From Hymenobacter jeollabukensis (GTDB lineage: Bacteria > Bacteroidota > Bacteroidia > Cytophagales > Hymenobacteraceae): a stretch of DNA of 64,000 bases. Below are positions 35,206 to 42,600 of the stretch, in pieces; position 1 is the first letter of the stretch, and every line of letters begins with the position of its first letter. The stretch spans positions 186,001-250,000 of the forward strand of contig NZ_VAJM01000004.1 in assembly GCF_005771675.1 (NCBI RefSeq), read 5' to 3'. The translations under genes were made by a program, and so were the position numbers. The notes beneath the pieces were generated by a model that was not told where the DNA came from, ran no database searches, and worked only from the letters and a program-made list of their open reading frames with translations.

Positions 35206-36126
35206 TTATCGACGCAGCCAGCCGCCCGCGTCCAGCCAGTTTTGCAGGCGCTCAAACCATTGGTCCTTGGTGGTCTTGTTGTTGAGCCCAAAGCCGTGGC
35301 CGCCCTGCGGATACAGGTGCATTTCCACCGGCACATGGTGGTGCAGGCAGGCCTCGTAGAAGCGCAGGCTGTTTTGCACTTTCACCGTTTTGTCGTCCTG
35401 GGCGTGCACCAGGAAGGTGGGCGGCGTCTGGGCCGTCACCTGCAGCTCGTTGGAGTACAGCCGTACTTGTTCGGCCGCCGGGTTGGCGCCCAGCAGGTTG
35501 GTGCGCGAGCCAACGTGCATCAGGCTGTCGGAGAAGCTGATGACGGGGTAAAGCAGCACCAGGAAGTCGGGGCGCACGGAAGTGCCTGACTTATCGTCGC
35601 CGGGGGGCTGGGCGAAGTGCGTGCCGGCGGTGCTGGCCAGGTGCCCGCCGGCCGAGAAGCCCAGGATGCCCACGCGGGCCGGGTCGATGCCGTATTCTTT
35701 GGCGCGCTGGCGCACCAGGCGCAGGGCTTGCTGGGCGTCGAGTAGCGGGGCGGTGGTTTTGTCGGGCTGGCTCTGGTCGTTGGGCAGGCGGTACTTCAGC
35801 ACGAAGGCCGTAATGCCCAGCTCGTTCAGTCGCCTGGCCACGTCGTAGCCCTCGTGGTCGATGGAGAGGCGGGCGTAGCCTCCCCCCGGGCACACGATGA
35901 CGGCCGTGCCGTTGGCCTTGTCCTTGGGGGCGCGAAACACCGATAGGGTGGGCTGCACCACGTTGGAAACGCGTACACCGCCGTTGGCCAGCGTTACGCT
36001 GGTTTCCTTCACCTCGCTGGGCTTGGAGTTGGGGATAGTGCCCGAGTAGAGCGGCTCGACGGTCTGGGCCGAAAGGGAGGAAGTGGAAATCAAGAGCACG
36101 AACAGGGAAACGACAAGCTGGCGCAT
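35206..36126 (-). CDS. Secreted alpha/beta hydrolase (BD-FAE/acetyl-xylan-esterase-like)
   Basis: 306 residues from ATG 36126. Signal peptide (MRQLVVSLFVLLISTSSLSAQ), then the hydrolase: GTAVIVCPGGGYARLSIDHEGYDVARRL (oxyanion HGGG-like), nucleophile Ser in GILGFSAGGHLAS, Asp in VHAQDDKTVKV, His in GGHGFGLNN. The triad is complete. The group acts on acetyl or feruloyl esters of plant polysaccharides; the exact substrate is unknown. There are no CAZy partners next to it. Terminator just after its stop. Confidence 0.9.
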   Translation of the reverse strand: MRQLVVSLFVLLISTSSLSAQTVEPLYSGTIPNSKPSEVKETSVTLANGGVRVSNVVQPTLSVFRAPKDKANGTAVIVCPGGGYARLSIDHEGYDVARRLNELGITAFVLKYRLPNDQSQPDKTTAPLLDAQQALRLVRQRAKEYGIDPARVGILGFSAGGHLASTAGTHFAQPPGDDKSGTSVRPDFLVLLYPVISFSDSLMHVGSRTNLLGANPAAEQVRLYSNELQVTAQTPPTFLVHAQDDKTVKVQNSLRFYEACLHHHVPVEMHLYPQGGHGFGLNNKTTKDQWFERLQNWLDAGGWLRR

Positions 36127-36442
36127 GGTCGGAGAATGGTTAGTCGCCGAAGATACACGGCGGCGCGTGCGGCGGCACAACCACCGGCAGCCACGGTGGT
36201 TTGGCCGAGGCTGTGCGGCGAGTGTCGGCAAGTTCGCGTTAGGGCGTGTTCGGGATTTTAGGTTTTAGTCATGCTTGATCTGGCGTCCGCTTGCCGAAGC
36301 ATCTCTACCGAACAACGAAGCGGTAAAGATGCTTCGCGGGGCGCAGCATGACGTTCTAAGGTAAATTTCAGCTGAATCCAAACGCGTTCTAGCAGGCGAA
36401 TTTTTGGCATCAGCGCCAATTGAGACGCGAAGGGTCGCGTCG
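36127..36442. other. Intergenic region between esterase and pbpC (316 bp)
   Basis: Holds the decayed inverted repeat above; the first 80 bp upstream of the esterase ATG may hold its promoter. I see no open frame with a recognisable product. Confidence 0.5.
36268..36352. repeat. Decayed inverted repeat of the GTCATGCTGAGC/CATCTCTACCG family
   Basis: Outer ends GTCATGCT (36268-36275) and AGCATGAC (36345-36352) are complementary; inner arms CGAAGCATCTCTACCG (36295-36310) and 36321-36336 match at 15 of 16. It sits in the 316-bp gap between the esterase and pbpC genes, which otherwise holds no recognisable gene. Confidence 0.75.
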
Positions 36443-38950
36443 CTACAGCCGCTCCACCAGCACCTGCACGTCGGTGTTGCGGCCGTGGTCGTCGGCGCAG
36501 GAAATCTTCAGCGGGCCGGCCGCCGGGCGGATGAACACGGCTTCGGTGGGCGCGGCGGCTTGTACAAACTGGTCGTTGGCGTACCAGTACACCCGGCGCA
36601 CGTCATTGGCGGCAGCGCAGCGCAACTGCAGCTGCTGGGAGCTGCCGCGTTCCAGGGCGTATTCGGCGTTGGGGGTGGGGGAGAGGATGCGCGGGGCCTG
36701 GGTGCCGGTGTCGTCGGTGCGGACCAAGGTGCAGGCAGGGTTGTGCGGGGGGCGCAGGGCGTGGGGCAGGCCCTGGGCGGCTTTGAAGGCCAGTACCTCG
36801 GGCGCGAAGTTGGGGTAGAGCACCCGGCGGTAGCCGGCGGCGGGCAGGCAGGCGCGGCAGTAGCTCACCGCGCCATCGGCCGATACGAACACCTCCTGCT
36901 GATGCTCGCAGCGGCGCACGTCGGAAATGCCGGGCAGGAAGTAATCCATGACCTGATCGGGGCAATGCTCGCCGGGCACCTGGCCGGTAACGGGGCATAC
37001 CAGCCGAAAATCGAGGCCGGCGGGCGGGGCGTACCACTCGGCGCCGTCGTTGTAGGTGAGGGCGTTGAAGAGGTCGAAGAGCAGGGGGGTGGCCACGTCG
37101 GTGCCGGTGAGGGCGGGGGCGCCCTGGCCGGTGAAGTTGCCCACCCACACGCCGATGGTGTAGTGGCGGTTGTAGCCGATGCTCCAGGCGTCGCGGCGGC
37201 CGTAGCTGGTGCCGGTTTTCCAGGCAATGTGGGGCAGGCGCAGGGCGTTTTCGTGGCCTACGGGCAAATCGGGGCGCACCAGCTGGGAGAGGATGTCGGT
37301 GACGAGGTAGGCGGCGGACTCGGAGACGAGGCGGGCCTCACCCCCCGACCCCCTTCCCTCGCTTGATGCGCGACATCGTGGAGAGGGGGCGCCGGACGTC
37401 AGCAACGACGCGGGGCTGCTCCGCTCGCGCTGCGCAGCCCCGCCGGCAGGCGGCTCGTTGTTCGGTTTTGTCTTGGCGGCTGCGGCTTGTGGTGCGTTGG
37501 GGCTTTGTGTTGGCGTTTGAGTCCAGCGCAGGGGAGCGTAGAGGCCGCCGTTGGCCAGGGTGGAATAGAGGCCGACTAATTCTTCCAGCGTGGCGCCGCA
37601 GCCGCCCAGGATGGTGCTCAGGCCGAGCTGCGGGGCCTGGCGGGCCACGGTGCGGAAGCCGGCGCGGCGCAGCTGGCCGGTGAAGTCGCCCACGCCGACC
37701 TGCTGGAGTACATGCACGGCGGGAATGTTCAGCGAGTAGGCCAGGGCTCGTTCCAGCGTCACTTCGCCCTGGCAGTGCTTGTCGAAGTTTTCGGGCCGGA
37801 AGCCGCCGAAGTTGGTGGGCACGTCGGGCAGCACGCGCTTGGGCGTGATGAGGCCGCGGTCCAGGGCCACGGCGTAGAGGAAGGGCTTGAGCGTACTGCC
37901 CGGCGAGCGGACGGCCCGGATGCCGTCGACCTGGCCCTGGTGCAGGCCGTCGCGGAAATCAGCCGAGCCCACGTAAGCCTGCACGGCGTGGGTGCGGTTG
38001 TCGACGACGAGCACGGCGGCCTGGGTGATGCCCAGCGGCGCGAGGCGGCGCACGTACTGGCGCGTCAGGTCTTCGGCCTTGGCCTGGGCCGGGCGCACCA
38101 GCGTTGACCGCACGCCCCCGGCGTCCTGCTCTAGAAGCGAGGGAGGATTCTGGCGCTGTCGGGAGGCGTAGTAGTCCTGCACCAGGCGGCGGGCAAAGTG
38201 CGGGGCCAGGCGTGGGGCGGGGCGGCGGCGGGCCAGCAGCGGCTCCTGCAGGGCGTTGGCAATATCTTTCTGCGGAAAGACGCCTTCAGCCCCCAGGCGG
38301 CGCAGCCAGCGGTTGCGGGCCGAGAGCAGGGCCGCGTTGTGGCGGCCGGGCGCCAGGCCGGTGGGGTTGTTCGGCACGATGGTGAGCGTGACCGTCTGGG
38401 CCAGCGAGAGGTAGTGCGGGGGCTGCCCGTAGTAGAGCAGCGCGGCCGATTTGACGCCCTCCACGTTGGAGCCGTAGGGCACCAGATTCAGGTAGAGCTG
38501 CAGGATTTCGGCCTTGGAGTAGTGCGCTTCGAGCTGCAGGGCGCGCAGCATTTCCTGCAGCTTGCCGCCCACGGTGCGCTCCTTGGGCTCCAGCAGCCGC
38601 GCCACCTGCATGGTGATGGTGCTGGCCCCGGTGCGCCGCCCGCGGCCCAGCGCGTTGCGCCCGGCGGCCTGCAGCAGGGCTACGGGGTTGATGCCGGGGT
38701 GCCAATAAAACCACCGGTCTTCCTTGGCCACCAGGGCCCGGCGCAGGGTGGGCGAAATGTCGGGCAGGCCGGTGGGCAGGCGCCACTTCTGGTCGGGCGA
38801 GAGGTAGGCGTGCAGCACCGAGCCGTCGGCGGCCAGCACTACGGGCGAGGCGGGTGGGGGCGGAGGCAGCGGAAACAGCCAGTCGAGCCCCGCCAGCAGG
38901 AGCAGCAGTCCACTTCCGAGCAAAAGCGGTAGCCCGCGGCGCCGATTCAT
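36443..38950 (-). CDS. pbpC: Penicillin-binding protein 1C (bifunctional peptidoglycan synthase)
   Basis: 835 residues from ATG 38950; the longer frame upstream is not used. N-terminal anchor at ~7-27, transglycosylase (GT51) at ~55-230 with catalytic E77 in VAKEDRWFYWHPG and TGASTITMQVARLL; transpeptidase ~305-660 with S352-x2-K355 in SPGSTLKPF, S406-L-N408, K578-T-G580 in AWKTGTS; C-terminal BiPBP_C domain (~750-835, ILSPTPNAEYALERGSSQQLQL). Makes glycan strands, usually with an alpha-2-macroglobulin protein, which here lies divergently upstream. Odd: residues ~477-540 form a Pro/Ala/Ser-rich insert inside the transpeptidase, encoded partly by a repeat-like DNA segment. Confidence 0.94.
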   Translation of the reverse strand: MNRRRGLPLLLGSGLLLLLAGLDWLFPLPPPPPASPVVLAADGSVLHAYLSPDQKWRLPTGLPDISPTLRRALVAKEDRWFYWHPGINPVALLQAAGRNALGRGRRTGASTITMQVARLLEPKERTVGGKLQEMLRALQLEAHYSKAEILQLYLNLVPYGSNVEGVKSAALLYYGQPPHYLSLAQTVTLTIVPNNPTGLAPGRHNAALLSARNRWLRRLGAEGVFPQKDIANALQEPLLARRRPAPRLAPHFARRLVQDYYASRQRQNPPSLLEQDAGGVRSTLVRPAQAKAEDLTRQYVRRLAPLGITQAAVLVVDNRTHAVQAYVGSADFRDGLHQGQVDGIRAVRSPGSTLKPFLYAVALDRGLITPKRVLPDVPTNFGGFRPENFDKHCQGEVTLERALAYSLNIPAVHVLQQVGVGDFTGQLRRAGFRTVARQAPQLGLSTILGGCGATLEELVGLYSTLANGGLYAPLRWTQTPTQSPNAPQAAAAKTKPNNEPPAGGAAQRERSSPASLLTSGAPSPRCRASSEGRGSGGEARLVSESAAYLVTDILSQLVRPDLPVGHENALRLPHIAWKTGTSYGRRDAWSIGYNRHYTIGVWVGNFTGQGAPALTGTDVATPLLFDLFNALTYNDGAEWYAPPAGLDFRLVCPVTGQVPGEHCPDQVMDYFLPGISDVRRCEHQQEVFVSADGAVSYCRACLPAAGYRRVLYPNFAPEVLAFKAAQGLPHALRPPHNPACTLVRTDDTGTQAPRILSPTPNAEYALERGSSQQLQLRCAAANDVRRVYWYANDQFVQAAAPTEAVFIRPAAGPLKISCADDHGRNTDVQVLVERL
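37335..37442. repeat. Repeat-like segment inside pbpC
   Basis: Read in the plus direction it begins GGCCTCACCCCCCGACCCCC and has GTGGAGAGGGGGCGCCGG later, resembling a CCTCACCCCC...GGAGAGGGG intergenic repeat known to me from many bacterial genomes. A second palindrome (GGGGCTGC with GCAGCCCC, about 37413-37441) follows. It encodes the low-complexity insert of the transpeptidase in frame. Confidence 0.45.
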
Positions 38951-39069
38951 ACCCGCAAGATAAGTATGCGAGGGTGGGCTGATTGGATTCGGCCTGGGGA
39001 GAATGACTATGAGAAGGCAGCAACGCATCCGGTGCGGGTTGCAAGGCGCTTGGCCGTGCCTGCGAGGCG

Positions 39070-39513
39070 TTAGAATAGCGGTTGGATGATTATTCCTTGC
39101 TGCTTTAAAGAATGTCCAAAGCCGCAAAAATTGCGGTACTCGCGTCCGGCGAAGGTCAGAACACGGCCCTCCCACCAGTGCGTAGCATCGTTTCGGCCCC
39201 ATTCGGGATGTTCGACGGTAACGGACTTAAACACTTCGTCTAATGCCTGAATATGCTGCGCGAAAAGCTGACGCTCGGGCAGGGCAAGCAGCGCCACTTG
39301 GTGCAGGGCGTGCTCCAGCGGCTCCCGGGCTACATCCAAGTCGTTGTCGAGTTCGGGGGGAATGTCGCAGTAGCCCGCTAGAATTTCCTGGATCAGCTCC
39401 TGCCATCGACCGAGGGCTTCGGTGGGGCTTAAGGCTTCGCCGTGGGCAGCTGGCATCACCTGCCGAAACGCGGCGCTGTAATGAGCGCTGAAGTCAGGTG
39501 GCGCGGGGAGCAT
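39070..39513 (-). CDS. Conserved-looking hypothetical protein
   Basis: 147 residues from ATG 39513. Soluble, mixed-helix protein; features: PTEALGRWQELIQEILAGYCD, an acidic middle, then WGRNDATHWWEGRVLTFAGREYRNFCGFGHSL. I do not recognise a family. It lies in the same direction as pbpC, 119 bp upstream of its start, and may be co-transcribed. No signal peptide. Confidence 0.6.
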   Translation of the reverse strand: MLPAPPDFSAHYSAAFRQVMPAAHGEALSPTEALGRWQELIQEILAGYCDIPPELDNDLDVAREPLEHALHQVALLALPERQLFAQHIQALDEVFKSVTVEHPEWGRNDATHWWEGRVLTFAGREYRNFCGFGHSLKQQGIIIQPLF

Positions 39514-39644
39514 GGCCAAGAGGGTTTTGCCGTTACGAATACGGGAGGCTTCGGTGGCAAAACTATACCGGTACTGTCACCCATCCACATCCGTTTTTCT
39601 CTACCTTTCCCGCCCCTGCCGCCACCTATCTACCCTATTCCTTC

Positions 39645-42600
39645 ATGACCCCCAACCAACTGCTCCGCCTGCCGCTGCTGGTGCTGCTGGCCTTGCTGTG
39701 CGCCTGCTCCAAACCCGGCGCCGACGACCAAACGGCCGCGGATGCCGCCGACGGCGAGGAAATCGACCCCTACGAAAACGTGGTATTCCGCTTCGATGAG
39801 GCGGTGGCCGCGGAAAGCCAGCTCAACCGCTGGGACACCACGCAAGTGGTGCGCTTCGAGCCGGCGGTGCGGGGCAGGTTTAAGTGGGCTTCGGACCGAG
39901 AGCTGGTGTTTTCGCCGGCCGAGCCGTTTCGGCCCAGCACGGCTTTTCGGGCTGAGGTGCGGCCCGAAGCGCTGCCCAGCGGCAAGCAGAAAGCCAAAAT
40001 CAGCCGGGCCAACTTCCACACGCCCTACCTGCGCATGAGCGAGCCGCAGGTGTTCTGGACGGCCAGCGGGGCCGGCTCGGAGCCGCAAGCCCGGCTGAAC
40101 GCGGTGTTCAACTACAACGTGCGCCCCGCCGACCTGCGCAGCCGACTGCAACTGACCTCGAACGGCCAGCCCGTAGCCTTCGAGGTGGTATCGGCCGAGC
40201 CGGACCGGGTGGTGGGCATCCGGCCCACGCAGCCGCTGGCGCCGGGCAGCACGGTGGAGCTGCACGTGGAGCCCGGCCTCAAGCCGGTGGGTGGGGGCAA
40301 GGGCACGGCCGGCAAGCTGGAAGCCTCGGCCCCGGTGCCCGACCCGCGCCAGCTGCAGGTGCGCGAGCTGACCGGCTCCCTGCTCAACGGCGAGCCGGTG
40401 GTGACGGTACTCACCGACCAGCCGATATCGGCCGAGCAGGCCCAAGCGGTGGTGCGCGTATCGCCGGAGGTGCCGTTTTCGGTGGAGGCGCTGGAAAGCG
40501 GCTTCGTGCTGCGCGGCGGCTTCGAGGTGGGCAAAACCTACACGGTGAGCCTCAACGCGGGCGGCTACGGCAGCCTGGGCGGGCAGATTACGGAGTCGTT
40601 CAGCCAGGCCGTGTCCTTCGGCGACGAGCGACCCAGCATCAGCTTTGCCAACGGCGAAAAGGCCATGTACCTCGGCGCCCAGGGCCTGCGCAACCTCGGG
40701 CTGCGGCTCAACGAGGTCGACAAAGTCAAGGTGAGCATCTACAAGGTGTACGCCAACAACATCCGCGAAATGCTGCGCGCCGGCGAGCAGTACGGCTACG
40801 AATCCAACGACGAGGAAGGCGGGGAGGAAAGCAATTACGAAGACGGCGAGTACGTGGACCGCAGCTACCGCTACTACAACACCGAGGACTTCGGCAATCT
40901 GCTCACGGAGCGCACTTACACGACTTCGGGCCTGCCCAAGGCCGGGGCGCTCCGCCTGCTGCACCTCTCGCTGGATGAGCTGGAATTCGGCTCCCAAATG
41001 AAGGGCCTGTACGTGGTGCGGGTGCAGGATACCGAGCGCAATTGGCTGCAGGTGTCGAAAATGGTGGCCGTGTCGGACCTGGGCGTGGTGGTGAAGCGCG
41101 ACCTGAACGGCGGGGCCATGGTGTTCGTGAATTCCCTGCGCACGGCCAAGCCGGTGGGCGGGGCCGCGGTGCGCTTCGTCAGCCAGAACAACCAGGTGAT
41201 GTTCACCGGCAGCACCAACGCGGGCGGCGTGGCCATGCTCAGCCAAGCCGACAGCGTGGCCAGCTCCCGCTTCCGGCTGGACATGGTGATGGTGCAGAGC
41301 GGGCAGGACTTCACCTTCCTGCAGCTGGAGCGCGCCCGCGTGGAAACCTCGCGCTACGACGTGGGCGGCCTGCAAGCCAACGCCGCGCACTACCAGGCCT
41401 TTCTCTACGGCGACCGGGACCTGTACCGCCCCGGCGACACCATCCGCTCCAACACCGTGGTGCGCACAGACGACTGGCGCCTGCCCGGCCCGGTGCCGAT
41501 GAAAATCCGGCTGCTGCTGCCCTCGGGCAAGGAATACGCCAGCTACCGGCGCACCCTGAGCAAGGAAGACGGCTCGTTTGAGGCCCAGTTTATCCTGCCC
41601 CCGGCGGTGATGACCGGCCTCTACACCATGGAAGTGCTGACCGGCAACGACGTGCTGCTGACCTCGCGGCAGGTGAGTGTGGAGGAATTCATGCCCGACC
41701 GCCTGAAAGTGACCGTGACGACCACGCCCAAAAACGCCCAACCCGGCCAGACGGTGCGCGCCGCCGTGCTGGCCCAGAACCTGTTCGGCCCGCCCGCTAC
41801 CGATAGAAAAGTGGAAGTGGAATTTTCGCTTAAGCAGAAGCCCTTCCAGCCCAAAGACTACCCCGACTACGACTTCTCGATCCGCAGCGGCACCGAGCCG
41901 CGCCGCCGCTACTACGGCGAGGAAAGCGGCGACGACAACTCCCTGAACTCGCGCTTCGAAAAAGCCGTGCGCGAGGCCCGCACCGACGAGCGGGGCCGCG
42001 CCACGGCCGAGTACGAAGTGCCCGCCTACCAGGACCTGGGCACGCTGGAAGGCACTGCCTTTGCCACCGTGTTCGACGAAACCGGCCGCCCGGTCAACCG
42101 CCTGGCCACTTTCGAGGTGCAGACCCAGCAGGTGATGTTCGGCCTGCAGCAGCTGCCGGAGCTGGTGAGTACCCGGCAGGCGCTGCCGCTGCGCGTGGTG
42201 GCCCTCACGCCCCAGGGCAAATCGGCCCGGGATGTCCAGGGGCAGGTGCAAATCGTGCGGGTGCTGTGGGAAACGGTGCTGGAGCGCCAGGGCGGGCGCT
42301 ACACCTACAACTCCCAGCGCAAGGAGCAGACGGTGCTGAACACGGGCATCGTGGCCGGGCCGATGGCGCAGCTGAGCTACACGCCGGTGTACTCGGGCGA
42401 GTACGAGGTGCGGGTGTTCCGGCCCGGCGCGGCCACCTTCGTGGCCCAGACGTTCTACGCCTACGGCTACGGCGACACTCAGAGCAACGCCTTTGAGGTC
42501 AGCAACGAGGGGCAGGTGCAGATCGAGCCCGACAAGCCCAAGTACGCGCCCGGCGACAAAGCCACCCTGCTGCTCAAGACGCCCTTCCCCGGCCGGGTGC

